64,000 bases of DNA from Eumeta japonica (GCA_005406025.1 BGZK01001284.1:1-64000), one strand, 5' to 3'. Shown: positions 12,408-23,409, counted from the first letter of the stretch. Numbers and translations are program-made. Notes: generated by a model from the sequence alone, not told the origin.

Positions 12408-12485
12408 AATAATAGCTAGTAAAAAAATGATAGCTAGTAAATAAATAATAGCTAGTAAAAAAATAATAGCTAATAAAAAAAATAC
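12408..12485. repeat. 18-bp tandem repeat, four units
   Basis: TAGCTAGT (last unit TAGCTAAT) starts at 12413, 12431, 12449 and 12467, exactly 18 bp apart, in an A-rich context. Confidence 0.93.
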
Positions 12486-12489
12486 AATA

Positions 12490-13810
12490 GTGCCTGAGTG
12501 ATTAAAAGTGTTGCTTTCAAATTATCGACGATCGATTCGTTTTCCGATTGAACAAGATATTTTGTAACAGCGTACCTGGAGCCATCTAATCCAGTCCTTA
12601 CAAACGATATATATATAGAATCTAACTTTATGAACGAGTTTTGCTACATGTAGTGACAATAATCTTACACTGTAAGTGCCAGCTAACCACATTACATTGA
12701 AGTTTAGTTATTGAAAACAACGCATCACAATACGTTACTTAAAAAGCCGTAGTGGTCTCCTAATTTCGTAAAGTTTAATGTGATAGACCATTACTTTTTT
12801 AGACTATATAATCTATAAATTTTATATTATATATACAATATAAAAAAAAAATGTAAAAACCTACAAATACGTATGTTAAAAGATTTCCGTTTTATTTCTA
12901 CAGCCTCCAACGAATTTTACGTCGTACGAAACACTAAAACGTTCAAGTAATTGTTCACGGTTCTTCTTGTCAGTCATTTAAAGAGAAAACAAAGTCACTT
13001 AGTAATCGATTCTGTAATGGAGAAATAAAAACTTTGAGCGAAGTTGCATTTTTATTCTTTATTATTCTCAATTTTTTTCTCAAATATAATATTTCTCGTG
13101 TCGCAAAAAGCATGAGACATTTTAAAGCTGCAAGCAGCGTGGGCGCTTTGAGATGCAAGACGCCTCTCTGAATTTACGCCGGATCCTTCATCATCGCCTC
13201 ACCCAGTTTCTGCGTAAACTTCAAAGAAATATTACTCGCAAAATTTTCATTTCATAACAAATAGTCACGACGTAAATCGGATCTAAATAGGTCACGCGCT
13301 ATGATGAGAATTAAAAAGAAGTAATAAAGAGGTGATATTATGATAGTAACCTTGTCACTAAAATTTTCGTGGTTTCAAAATGTATAGATATCAATCGTTA
13401 TCAGACGAAGAAGTTCAATATTTTTGGTGTTGAAGAATCTAAAATTAAATTTCAGATATCTGAAACCGCGTGATAAACTTTACATATCATGTAGTCTATG
13501 TATATTATATAACTAAATATTTATTGCGGTAAATGAACAAAAGCAATTTTTCTCGGGGGTCATTATATTCCCGCGGTAAATTCGATAAAAGTCAGGCAAA
13601 GCTCGGTTGCCTAGGTACTGATTCGTTATTTATTTCTCTAAGGAAACTCATGAAACATGTCTCTACTATTGTTTCTGTCAATATACAAGTATGTAAATTT
13701 AGATAGGTAAATTCTAAAGTCGCTAAATATACATTTGTGTCTACTCGATATGTGTTTTAAACACGTAAAAACGTAAAATTTTATTTAAATTTGTAGCAAA
13801 ACCATACAAA
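12490..13810. other. AT-rich stretch, nothing recognised
   Basis: No gene or repeat recognised. A small GC-richer patch lies at 13560-13620. Confidence 0.5.
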
Positions 13811-13812
13811 GG

Positions 13813-13872
13813 AAAACTGTTATAGATACATATATTATTTATATTAATAATATATGTATCTATAACAGTTTT
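13813..13872. repeat. Perfect hairpin, 27-bp arms, 6-nt loop
   Basis: Arms 13813-13839 and 13846-13872 are exact reverse complements. The arm begins AAAACTGTTATAGATACAT. Length and perfection argue for a recent origin. Confidence 0.97.
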
Positions 13873-13874
13873 AT

Positions 13875-14325
13875 AGTACTAGGTTCCGCTCGCGGCCCCA
13901 TCCGTGTAAACGGAATTAAATCCGTCATCTCTTATATCGACCTGCTACGGTAATTATTCACGGCCCTATTGTCATTGCCAAATTGTATCACTCTCGATTC
14001 CAAACCAGTTTCGATTCGAGTAGAAAATAAATTGAATGGGGCCTTGCTAGTTATTATGAATAGTAAAAGTGTCTCACAACAAGTGCGTTTGAGAATTCAT
14101 AATGAGGTCCTGATCTTTACGCTCATGTATGGTAATGAAAACTTGAGTGTGGCCGAAGATGGAAGTAGATTCGATGTGGTGTCTGGAAGATAATTTAGAA
14201 ACGTGATGTCAAAGAGCTATGCAGTTTGAAGGGAGATGTAGTGATTAGAATAGAAAAAGGTATGTAGCGGTTAGTTGGCCACGTGAAAAGGATGAATAAA
14301 AGTAGTATAACAAAAAAAAACTATT
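13875..14325. other. Unassigned DNA
   Basis: A 74-codon plus frame (13969-14193) has no family signature. Its right part may belong to the LINE fragment that follows, since its sense is the same. Confidence 0.35.
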
Positions 14326-14344
14326 GGGTGAATGTGTATGGTCT

Positions 14345-14547
14345 AAAGGTTGTCATAGATTGCCCTAGAAAATCCTATGCAGGCCATATTGGTGGCATAT
14401 TAAAAAAGGGCTAAATTTTAAGCACCCGAAACCGACGAGCTTGCATGCAAAGATTGATGAATGTCATCGAAGCAAGAGAAAGAAGCAAAGATCATACCAT
14501 GCAGAAATTTATAGTTCTTGCCTACCCTTTTGAGAAATAGGCGTGAG
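14345..14547 (+). mobile_element. LINE 3'-coding end (copy B)
   Basis: One frame gives KKG, a stop, then ILSTRNRRACMQRLMNV, IEARERSKDHTMQKF and IVLAYPFEK ending in TAG at 14538-14540. Copies at 21.6, 25.0 and 57.0 kb keep parts of the same protein end, which supports a coding origin. The sequence after the stop begins GGCGTGAG and runs into an AT-rich tail. From memory, a GAAATAGGCGTGA ending is typical of an abundant lepidopteran LINE; RTE-like clade is a guess. Confidence 0.7.
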
Positions 14548-14660
14548 TTCATATTATTACATAGATATTATAAGGGTGTACCTAATAATGTCGATTGCGT
14601 ACAAGTAAAATACAATAAAATTATTTATTTTTGGCAATTGCATAATATAATAATATAAAA

Positions 14661-14700
14661 TCACGCCTATTTCACAGAAGGCGTTGGCAAGAAGGCTTTG
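14661..14700 (-). mobile_element. Inverted LINE 3' end (copy B'), tail-to-tail with copy B
   Basis: On the minus strand this reads TTCTTGCCAACGCCTTCTG then GAAATAGGCGTGA, which matches the end of copy B past the stop codon. The 13 bp GAAATAGGCGTGA at 14534-14546 and its complement at 14661-14673 are a perfect inverted repeat about 114 bp apart, and the AT-rich tails next to each are also similar. Confidence 0.7.
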
Positions 14701-14765
14701 CGTTGATTAGTTGAAAAGATTGATGGATGTCATTGCAACAATAGAGGTATGCAGAGGTGATTAGA
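14700..14765 (+). mobile_element. Short LINE fragment (copy B2)
   Basis: A frame at about 14713-14760 gives KRLMDVIATIEVCRG, matching the RLMDV-E-(V/I)C region of copies B and D. It lies directly beside the inverted copy B', so at least three pieces of the same family are packed here. Confidence 0.55.
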
Positions 14766-14769
14766 CTCA

Positions 14770-15525
14770 CATCAAAAACCAAATAATAGTTCATTCTTAT
14801 TTTGACTGCCTAAGAATTAGCTCGCGCATCACACAAAATCCGCTTGTAATAATTTAGCTATTTCCCTCTAAGATACCAAAGGCTCTGCATTCGCCAACAG
14901 AATCTTCGTAATTTCAAGTATTATCTTTTCTGCTTCCCCTTCGCAGCTTTTAAAGTACTAATAAAACAATTCGCTTCTTACAACGGCCGAATACATACAA
15001 ACATACACACAAACTTACACCGAAGGACGGCCAACGACGGAAGCGACGGAATAAATTCACAGCTTTTCCGCCCCCACCACGTCCCGCGGCGTGACATTTT
15101 CACATTAAGGGGGAATGTCCGACGAGGAAAACGTTTTGTAAGGGAAAAAATGTTCATTACAAAGTGTATTGAGAGCGAATCGCGCCGCGGCCGTGGCCGA
15201 TAATGGTAGTGTTACGTACCAGACCAGCTTGTTACGTGAACGATGCGTGTCCTTGTTTGTAAATTTCTCTAAAAAAAATTTATTACTAATAATTGTTTAC
15301 CTTATGATGAAAAAGACATTGCGTTGTTTATTCAGTACTCACTTAAGTATTTTTTTTTTTGAAAATTCTAATTTACTTTCAGCTTGTCTGTCTTTATTTG
15401 TTATTTTATGTCGGAATCCTTTTAATAAATTTATATAGACATTCAAATTGTGTATGTGGATTTTGTTTCCTTTTATTTGATACCATTAAAACTATTATTC
15501 TTCTCGTTATCATTAAAATATTTAT
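14770..15525. other. Mixed DNA with a GC-richer patch at 15000-15240
   Basis: The patch at 15000-15240 is CpG-rich and non-coding, like the other candidate regulatory islands but shorter. The 89-codon plus frame at 15169-15438 that leaves it becomes AT-rich and featureless. Confidence 0.4.
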
Positions 15526-15535
15526 TACCTTATAA

Positions 15536-15650
15536 ACCGGCTAAGCACAAGTAACTATTCTGGGATTGCGCGTGTACTTGACCAGAGGTGACCATCTACT
15601 TTCCAGTGGCCTATACGTTTGTTCACTCCTTTTAAGAAAAATATATTATT
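15536..15650 (+). mobile_element. LINE 3'-end fragment, copy b
   Basis: Degenerate copy of the family at 8745-8935. A TGGGATTGCGCGTGTACTTG block, GGTGACCATCTACTTTCCAG, then a GTTTGTTCACTCC tail before A-rich DNA. Confidence 0.5.
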
Positions 15651-15719
15651 AGAAAGGAACACTGCTTAACAGTATGACTACAGATATTTTATATTTAAGG
15701 GTTTAAATTAAAATGCTCC

Positions 15720-15830
15720 ATTATGTCCGATGACGTTAGATATTTCGTATGTTGTCGACCGAAATTCACATATAATATCCACACAAGCACGCATGCGCAC
15801 ACACACACATACATGCACACAATCAAACAG
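15720..15830. repeat. CA-rich simple sequence
   Basis: Interrupted CA repeats at about 15794-15820 in otherwise unassigned DNA. Confidence 0.7.
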
Positions 15831-16007
15831 ACCCATTGTCAGACTTAAAGTACACATTCGTTATTTCAAACGTTTGTGTAATTCAATAGATCATCAGTAC
15901 ACAAAGAAGTATGTGATTTCATTAAACATTCACTGAGATCAATGTAAGATTATACGAAGTATACAAAATACATAAATATATACCGAATACAGACGTGAAG
16001 TAGCAGC

Positions 16008-16262
16008 TTCTGCTGTTGCATTTCTTCCAGTGAGTGAGAACCCCATGACCTCTTCTTTCATCACTACACTCTCCCTTTATCACCCTACTCTCCTCCTTAT
16101 CAGCTCATTCCCCTCTCCATCAAATAGCCTATCCCTAAACTAGAAGCCGGCAGAGCATTGGTGATTCCTACGGATTCGCGAATGTTCTTGGGCAGCGATG
16201 GTCACCTATTTTCTGGCGGCTCGCATGCCCGTTTGCCGTTCAAATATATTATATAAAAAATG
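16008..16262 (+). mobile_element. LINE 3'-end fragment, copy c
   Basis: The longest copy of the 8.7-kb family. It has a CCAGTGAGTGAGAACC start, a C/T-rich middle, GGCAGAGCATTGGTGATTCC, TCTTGGGCAGCGATGGTCAC, GGCGGCTCGCATGCCCGTTT and an A-rich end. Same orientation as copies a, b and e. Confidence 0.65.
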
Positions 16263-16264
16263 CT

Positions 16265-16540
16265 AAAGGCTATGTAATAAATATCAAATTAAATCCCGCA
16301 ATTATTTTAAATTATATCTTACTGCATATTCTTGAAAGCTAACAAAGTTTTATCTATTAATTAAATCTCTATATGAAGTAGGTATCTTATTGAGCATGTA
16401 ATAAGAATCGCATCGGATGACCGATTCGAAAAAATCTTTTACCGGCAGTCAAAAAGTACTAATAGAAAATAAGTCACGACAAATACAAACTTCGACGGCT
16501 GAACCAAAAAAAAAAAACACCGCAGCCGTGCAGGCATCGC
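16265..16540. other. AT-rich stretch, nothing recognised
   Basis: No repeat or coding signal seen. Confidence 0.5.
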
Positions 16541-16549
16541 ATACAAAAC

Positions 16550-16830
16550 ACCGAAAGCTCTAACGCCACCTCCGGCTAGCGCATTGTCTACGACGCGTAG
16601 CAAGTTCGTAGCAGGTCGCCCTATAAGTTGCGTCGCGTAGCATGGTTAATGTGCTTTTAATGGCCGGACCTGAATGGGCTCGGCCGTGTATTCAACTGTC
16701 GGTCGCAGTCCGTGAAAATTTATAGCACAGCCCCAACGTACAGCGTCGCGGACGGCGACGACTTCATCGATGATAAGCTCTGATTCGGATTTCGCGAGCG
16801 ACAATTCAAAACTTGATACCTATTGGTGTC
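16550..16830. promoter_or_regulatory. GC/CpG-rich non-coding island
   Basis: CpG-rich against an AT-rich background, with no coding frame of length. Repeated GTCGCG and TCGCAG words give it a composition similar to the islands at 840-1110 and 25290-25620. Regulatory role is inferred only. Confidence 0.3.
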
Positions 16831-17035
16831 GAAACAGTGAAAAGGTTTTCCAAACATTCTAAATATTCTAGGAGTTACTCGGTATTTGCGTACAGATTCA
16901 GCTCGGTGCTTGCGAGCCTTCGAACCGAAATATATTAGGTTATATTGTAAGCACGCGCGAATTGATCATGGATTTTTTTAACTTGCACCAAATCAAGTCA
17001 CTTATTCCGTGTCACAAAAAGCACGCTAAGATGAA

Positions 17036-17263
17036 TAGTATAAAATACCGAATGGTCTCATCGCATCAGTGACAAGCATAAAGTATTAAATAGTATCATA
17101 GCACTAGTGACAACTGCAAAGTACCAAATGGTATCATCGCATTGGTGACAAGTATAAAGTACCGAATGGTATCATCGCATTGGTGACAAGTACAAAGTAC
17201 CGAATGGTATCAACGCATTGGCGATAAGTATAAAGTATTAAATGGTATCATCGCATTGATGAT
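17036..17263. repeat. 38-bp minisatellite, six units
   Basis: The word TACCGAATGGTATCATCGCA and its variants begin at 17046, 17084, 17122, 17160, 17198 and 17236, exactly 38 bp apart. Neighbouring units are nearly identical and the outer units more diverged. The period is not a multiple of three, so it is not a protein repeat. Confidence 0.95.
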
Positions 17264-17264
17264 A

Positions 17265-18055
17265 ACGTTCGCTAGCAATCCGCAATGTAAATTGAACCTT
17301 TTACGGAAAACGAAAAGTCCAAGCTCTATAATCTGAAATAAATTGATTGAGGCAGGGCACACCTCAATAGTTACCTGATTAGAACAAAACAAAACAGCAA
17401 TATTTACATTTAACTAAATACTTTTTATGGTGAAGTTACATAGAAGGGGAAGAGGTTACAAGAAAAAAAATACAGATTTATTAATTTGAGGGCTTACTTC
17501 AAGTACAGTAAAAGTAAAAATACTTAGTATGATCTTCCATGAATTGTACACGTTGTAACAAAAAATAGATCAATTAAAGCAGAATGGTGGAGGGTCAATG
17601 TCTTTTATAAATTTATACTCTTAATCATTTTTTTCACGATACAGTAAATTTCATCAACATAGTTTTGGATCTGTCTAAAAATACGAAAGTGTAATACATA
17701 ATTTTTAAAAGAGTTTTTTTATTACTGTTTTATTACTATTAGTGAAGGTTAGTTAACACATAGTGTTATAGTTAAAGACTTAAATTATCAAATTCAACTC
17801 CAAAAATTATATTCGTATACAATTTTTGTCGGGTTATTAGTTAAAAACTAATAATCTATGGGACTTGAGCCAGATGAAGGTGAATCACTTATACATTGTT
17901 TTGGGCTATTTATTTTTTGAAGACCAAACACACCTCACTACTTTTATTACCTTTCATGATACACATTGCCCAGCAAACGAGACAATGAGCGATGCATATA
18001 TATACATAATTTTCTATCGGCATATCGGACTTTATAGAAAGCATTGTACGCTCTT
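17265..18055. other. AT-rich stretch, nothing recognised
   Basis: No motif or repeat seen before the GC-richer block that follows. Confidence 0.5.
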
Positions 18056-18308
18056 AAAAGATAATATGCGACGTAGATCGAGTGCATTTTTAGCATTTCG
18101 AAGGCGCTACGGCGATTTTATGCGTACTCAGCCTTCAATGAACGGCACACTAGGAATATCACGGGGATCAACTAGTTACGGCAGCTGTTGGAACATAAAA
18201 AGTTTACGGCTAACTAAAATATGTGATAAAACCGGAAAGGCGTTTAACGGATTTCACGCTCGACCTGCGAGCCGTAAATTGCAGTACGCCGTTAACTTTA
18301 AAAAGTGA
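17865..18308 (+). other. Unrecognised 147-codon open frame
   Basis: This is the longest ATG-started frame in the window. The first third is AT-driven and looks random. From about residue 65 (18060 on) the DNA is more balanced and the peptide is basic, with an MRRRSS stretch, an FRRRYG stretch and a YGSCWN motif. I recognise no family. A GTGAGT splice-donor-like sequence overlaps the end of the frame at about 18305, so an exon cannot be excluded, but no acceptor or homology supports one. Overlapping frames on the other strand are equally open, which weakens the case. Confidence 0.15.
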
Positions 18309-18309
18309 G

Positions 18310-18605
18310 TACGTTTTATATCTCGACTTGCGCACAGCGAAATGGTTGGCAAATGTTCGATTCTCGGACGAATTGAGACCGCTTCGATGCTGTATCGAAG
18401 GTGTGAAATATACGAAGGGTGACGTCTCCGTGACGTCATTACTCAGTGTGTATTCTTGAACTAGACTAATGGACGGTGTTCCGTGCAATTACAGTAGTAA
18501 GAAATAAAAGTGTCCTCTGATGTTAGATGGGATTCTCTTTAAACTGTAAAGTTGAAAATAATTTCTGAGAAAAAAACGTACTGAGTACGATAAAATATAT
18601 GTGTT
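18310..18605. promoter_or_regulatory. Moderately GC-rich segment with a CRE-like site
   Basis: TGACGTCTCCGTGACGTCAT at about 18420-18440 contains two TGACGTC half-site groups, the second a full TGACGTCA as bound by CREB/ATF bZIP factors. No coding frame is convincing here. Confidence 0.25.
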
Positions 18606-18614
18606 GTAAATTGA

Positions 18615-18745
18615 ACAGTGGTCGTCACCTGGTCAAACCATAAGCTATCGGGCTCGGACTCCATCCGTGGATGAATCCGACAAATAGCTTTTAGTTCGAG
18701 TCCAATTGGCTTGAACAGCACGTTAAGCCCTCGGGCCCGGACCTC
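18615..18745 (+). repeat. Possible tRNA-like (SINE) remnant
   Basis: TTAGTTCGAGTCCAATTGG matches a Pol III box B (GTTCGAGTCC), but I could not place a good box A at the right distance. No cloverleaf was found, so it is not a tRNA gene. Confidence 0.25.
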
Positions 18746-18749
18746 GTCA

Positions 18750-19595
18750 AAGGTTTGCAGTTAAGCTCGTTATAAGTCTTCGACTGGCATTGCGCTGTGG
18801 TGGAGAAGTTAAAGTAAAGTCTGCAATCTAAAGAATCTATAATGAGACGATATGAACCTGCCACGCTTGTACAATAAACATTAATGTAATAAAACTCAAT
18901 TAATTTATATAATAAGTTAATGTAATAAATAACTGTTAAATGACGAAAATATTGACTTTTTTATTTTGTCGACCAGCTAGAGAAAGAATGATCAGGCTTT
19001 GATGTCGCTCCTCATATAAAATAACATTTTTTCTATTTTACCAGAAAGAAATAGCAAATAATTGTCGATTTATCTTTATTTTTAATTCTAATGCTCCAAC
19101 TTTTCGATATGACGTATATTTGCACTAACATATTTTATGAAGATATGAGATGAGAAGTTTGCTAATCAATTTGCATAAGTGCATCTGCATTATTTTAATT
19201 AATGAAACTTTTCATGGAAAAGCTTTAATTAAATAGTCCTTATGTTGAAAATATTCCAACGCGAATCCCATTAAAAGTTTTTTAAGTCCAAAAGAACATT
19301 CCTAATTTTTGTCATATATAATTTTACTCTATTTCATGGGTACGCCTCACAATGTATTTTTGACGCGTCCCACAAAAACATTTTTATGACCTGAATTGCG
19401 TTTTAAATACTAGGGCAGCATTCCATTACAAAGCATGCAGCGGATAGGTGCATCACCTTTTTTAAGTTTCCTATAAAAATATATAATATAACATTTCAAA
19501 ATGCCAACTAATAATGATAAAAAAAATACTTAATCAGTCTATGGCGAAACCGCAGTCCGCATGTATTGTAACCAAATTAAAATGATCTCACTCGG
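18750..19595. other. AT-rich stretch, nothing recognised
   Basis: No open frame of note or repeat. Confidence 0.5.
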
Positions 19596-19612
19596 CGGGA
19601 ACATGTCTTGTA

Positions 19613-19831
19613 TTAACATGATATCAGACATGATAGGGTTATTTCGGGTCGCCGAGCGGTCTCAGGTGCTCCCAAGTAACCACCCTCATCAAGGGGCTCT
19701 GCATCAGCAGACAGTTGCCGGTTAATCTGGCTCAACTTACCGGCCCCCGTCAACGTCCGTTGAAGTTTACTTATGCGCCTGCGCGAGTGTAAGAGTGACA
19801 AGTCGTAAGCTCTCCTAAGTGCGTTTTTCAT
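19613..19831 (-). other. Unrecognised 72-codon minus-strand frame in GC-richer DNA
   Basis: The block is clearly GC-richer than its flanks and the translation is balanced: basic start, SLLHSRRRISKLQRTL, a charged GEPLDEGG-like stretch, then TARRPEITLS. It could be a fragment of a transposon ORF or an exon. I do not recognise the family and see no splice context that decides it. Confidence 0.25.
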
Positions 19832-19849
19832 TTTGATGCCATTAACTTA

Positions 19850-20590
19850 CTGATTTAAAAAATACTTGTTAGTCTGACAGGAGACCGAGCATACTAGGCG
19901 TAATTTTTGCTTCGTTATTGAGTTATACAACATGATTCAGTGTATTGAAAAACCGACTAAACGTGAGAAGAACTCCCGTACAGAGGGCTTCCTACCGCCA
20001 CACAAGATATTTGTAGATATTTAGGAATTTATTGTTCATTGTGGTTTTCGTTTTGTATGTCTGTCATTTTCCTTTAAAATATGATCCACAAACACACGAA
20101 GTTTCCGCTTTTTTAGAGTACAATCTTAGGATTGGTGCAAAAACAAACAAACGTTAAAAATAAAATATTTCGTCTATGAATACACCCTTAAATTTTCTTT
20201 TATTATATATTAAATATATCTATTTACTATTAAATATATCCATCATAATAGTATATACATATTTTTGTGAAAATTTCTACCGTGTGTTTTTGTTTTTGTT
20301 GTCAAAGACAAGACAGACAAACATTCGGCGTAAATTTAACAATAGTTTTAATTATATTCCGGAATCTTGTTATCCTTTAAGCTGTAATATATGTAATAGA
20401 AATATAAAAAAATGTAGCGTTAATAATATACTTTTAATTTGGAATGCATTTATTTGTCTTTTTAGTGAAATTCAAGCTAAACTACACACCAACGTTGAAT
20501 AAATTTTCAGGAAACCAATGTCCATTCAATGTTTTTTTTTTAATTATTATCATTTGTTTACTTCACATGATTTCTTATCACTACACTGTA
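19850..20590. other. AT-rich stretch, nothing recognised
   Basis: A 108-codon frame at 20176-20502 is AT-driven and rich in I, Y, F, L and N. It is not considered a gene. Confidence 0.5.
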
Positions 20591-20592
20591 AA

Positions 20593-20596
<4 letters not shown>

Positions 20597-20639
<43 letters not shown>
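20597..20639. repeat. (TA)n microsatellite, about 21 units
   Basis: Uninterrupted alternating A/T for 43 bases. Confidence 0.97.
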
Positions 20640-20642
<3 letters not shown>

Positions 20643-20644
20643 TA

Positions 20645-21570
20645 AGCTATCAGAAGAAATCTAAATTCTGAATAGTGATTTAATTTCGATCAGATGAAGA
20701 TAATAGATACAGTAATTTGGCATTACATTATTACAAATAAATGTTATATGTTTCATCTACTAAAAAGAAATACTTGTTCTTATAATGTATGTTACATGAC
20801 CACTGCGGAAAGTCGTAATTTTGTGAGAGAACATATTTTTTTACACGATAAGACAATTAAAAAAGAACAGACATCAGATGTAGTCGTTATATTTAATCTT
20901 ACTGTATATGGAACCCTATTCTAAGTACTATAATTTTTTTTCTTCGATGCTTAGGATAAATTTCGATTTGTTAAGGTAAAAAAAATATTGCGTGGTTAGT
21001 AGGAGTACAACTCTGTAATATAAAACATTTGTTGCGTGCGTGTGTGTGTGTGTATGTTTTTTTTATAAAAGGAAAATATATTTTTTTAGTACTTAGGCAC
21101 GACGTTCAATTTGCAGACGCTCATATCTCTACGTGATCCACCGTCAGCCCGAAAGGCGAAAATTTTCATAGGAAAACAACGCCATTTTCATATTTCTAGC
21201 TGAAAATATTTCAGGTTAGCGCCGTAACTTTACTCGTCCGCTGAATGTGCTAGTGCAAATCGGCGCATGCGTTTTAAAATATGATCGCTAGCGTTTATAA
21301 CACGTATTTTTTACGCCCAAACTTTCTCCACTTATATTCAAATAATGGTATAATAAAAATATACACATATTATACACTGTCTACGTATTATTGTTATGTG
21401 ATTTTTAATATGACTCCCGTGTCGTATTCGTGTTATAGTTACTTGTAATTTTCCTACCTTTAATAATATCATTCGCATATTTTATGTGGTAATTTATACA
21501 TTTATTTACAAAGCTCATCCTGTGTTTACACGTCTCTGTGTTTACATTAAAAAAAAGTTGTCGATTTTAT
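20645..21570. other. AT-rich stretch with a GT run
   Basis: A (GT)n run lies at about 21036-21053. A GC-richer patch at 21090-21270 has no recognised motif. Confidence 0.5.
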
Positions 21571-21574
21571 TTCC

Positions 21575-21735
21575 GACTTCGTTCCCACTCCCGCCAACGT
21601 ACCAAAAAGGACCAAATTTTCGACACTCTAAATCGGCGAGCTCGCATGGAACAATTGATGGATGTCAATAAAGTGATATGCAAAGGTCGTACCTTGAGGA
21701 AACATGTGGTCTCTCCCATCCTTCTAGGGTAATGG
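21575..21735 (+). mobile_element. LINE 3'-coding end (copy C)
   Basis: The frame ending in TAA at 21730-21732 gives ARMEQLMDVNKVICKGRTL, RKHVVS and PILLG. This matches copies B and D over the RLMDV, (V/I)CK and VVS positions. Truncated upstream; no inverted partner seen. Confidence 0.65.
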
Positions 21736-21739
21736 CATA

Positions 21740-22955
21740 AATTTATGGTAACAAATCCCGCTGACATACAAAGCCCAACCAATAAAAATTACATACTTCA
21801 GCTGCATATTGCACAGCGGGGATGAATGTAAATCCAACGAAAATACGATGTACGTAAAGTTATACAGAGATAAGATAGAAATGGGCGACAGGGTATCATT
21901 GAGAATTGACAAAAATCAGTACTTGGTTAAAAAGAAGACTTCAACGATATTTATTTTACTAATCTTCTTGACTTTTTTTATAAGAAATACTAATCAAAGA
22001 GAATATTCACCACAATTCGTTCGAACTCACCAATGTATGTCGACTTGCTACAACTTTTGTAATGGTTTACGTTCGAGGTGTCAATGCAAGTCGCCTTGAG
22101 AGATGTATGCAGTAATTTTTGCACTTTTCTCAAACCAACATATCAATATACAATAATATCAAGAAATATATTTTAATAGACACAATTTTACGTTTCACGA
22201 TACATATTTCCTTTAAAGGGCGTTATGAACAAAGTTATCTTACATTTATTATATATATAGGGATTATTGTTCTTTTAATGAAATAGATGAATAATACTTT
22301 ATTTCTCTCACAAATGATAAAAGTTACATAAACGGTGAATCTTAAAACGACCTTAACTAATAAAAAAAGTGAAAGACCGAAAGACTAACCAGCTCAGCTA
22401 AATGCTGTAGCCGATTTTCAGCTAGGCCTTGACACTAACCGCGATGACCTTAACAAACAGAAATTTAGTGCTAAATAAGGAAGCAATGCTAGTAACCATG
22501 CGTCGCGAAATATTACATAAGTATCAGTGTAAAACCGGGTGTTAAATAATAAATAAATTAATTCCACCTTTCTTTCTTTTTAATTTTCTTATTTTATATT
22601 TTTCCCCTTGATAGTTTTTAAGGATATAATGAGATTCTTGCAGCAAGCGATCAGCAATGCCACCAATTTGCAGTGACTTAGGTTTCCGAACACGAAGCCC
22701 ATCGACGAGATCTTATTAATAAGCCTACAGCGTCTGGCAGTCCGTCTGTTCTACAGTTATATCTTTTGAACCGTAATATGTGGCCAATTGAAATTGAAAC
22801 TAAATATGTGTTATTACAGCGGATATCCTAAAAATAAAAATCAGACATTACCGTACAAATAACTTGTGCTTTTTTTATCAAAGTTTGTTTTGTGCTTTAT
22901 CGTACAAACGAGCGACAAAATTGGTGTGATTATAGTGAAAACACTAAATAAGAAA
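21740..22955. other. Unassigned DNA
   Basis: A 96-codon frame at 21809-22099 has no signature. GC-richer text at 22390-22520 and 22640-22740 looks repeat-like, but I cannot name it. Confidence 0.4.
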
Positions 22956-22964
22956 TATCCGGAT

Positions 22965-23405
22965 TAAGTTGATGTTGTGTGTATGGTGAGATTGGAAGGG
23001 CATTATCCATTGTAAGCTTTTACCACCGCACACAACCATCAATTCGAATTTCTGATGCCAACAGCTGATGAGACTCAAGCAAGAAGTAGAGAAAAAACGA
23101 CCGGAATTGATTTACAAAAAGAGTATGATTTTTTACCATGAAAATGCCAGATCACACACATTTTAACCATTCAGCAAATATTGAGAGAGTTTGGTTGGGA
23201 AGTTTTAATACATCCACCATATACCCTGACTTTGCACACTCAGATTTTCACCTATTTCGGCCTCTTCTGAATACTTTAGATAGTATTAGGTTAACAGTAA
23301 GAGAGTCTAAACTACTTGTAGTATTTTGATCAGAAATCCCAAAATTTCTACAGGAATGAGATTATGTCACTACCTACTAAATGACAAGATGTTGATGAAC
23401 AAAAC
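22965..23405 (+). pseudogene. mariner-family transposase relic (catalytic half)
   Basis: Several frames together follow a mariner transposase from a VWWDWKG-like start (degenerate: VCMVRLEGH) through KQEVEKKRPEL, FYHENARSH, TIQQILREFGWEVLIHPPY, SDFHLFRPL and a diverged C-terminus. The second catalytic aspartate of the family's HDNARPH block reads glutamate here (YHENARSH), and the third is kept in SDFHLF. A stop follows the HENARSH block and a frameshift lies near HPPYT. It is inactive. It is more complete in its centre than the relic at 10.7 kb and reads as a different copy. No terminal repeats were identified. Confidence 0.87.
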
Positions 23406-23409
23406 GGCA

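Noticed and set aside
17036..17263. CRISPR-like array because of regular spacing
   Set aside because: Units are contiguous 38-bp repeats without unique spacers, in eukaryotic DNA; it is a minisatellite.
20176..20502. 108-codon open frame
   Set aside because: AT-driven hydrophobic/N-rich translation, no family, no codon bias.
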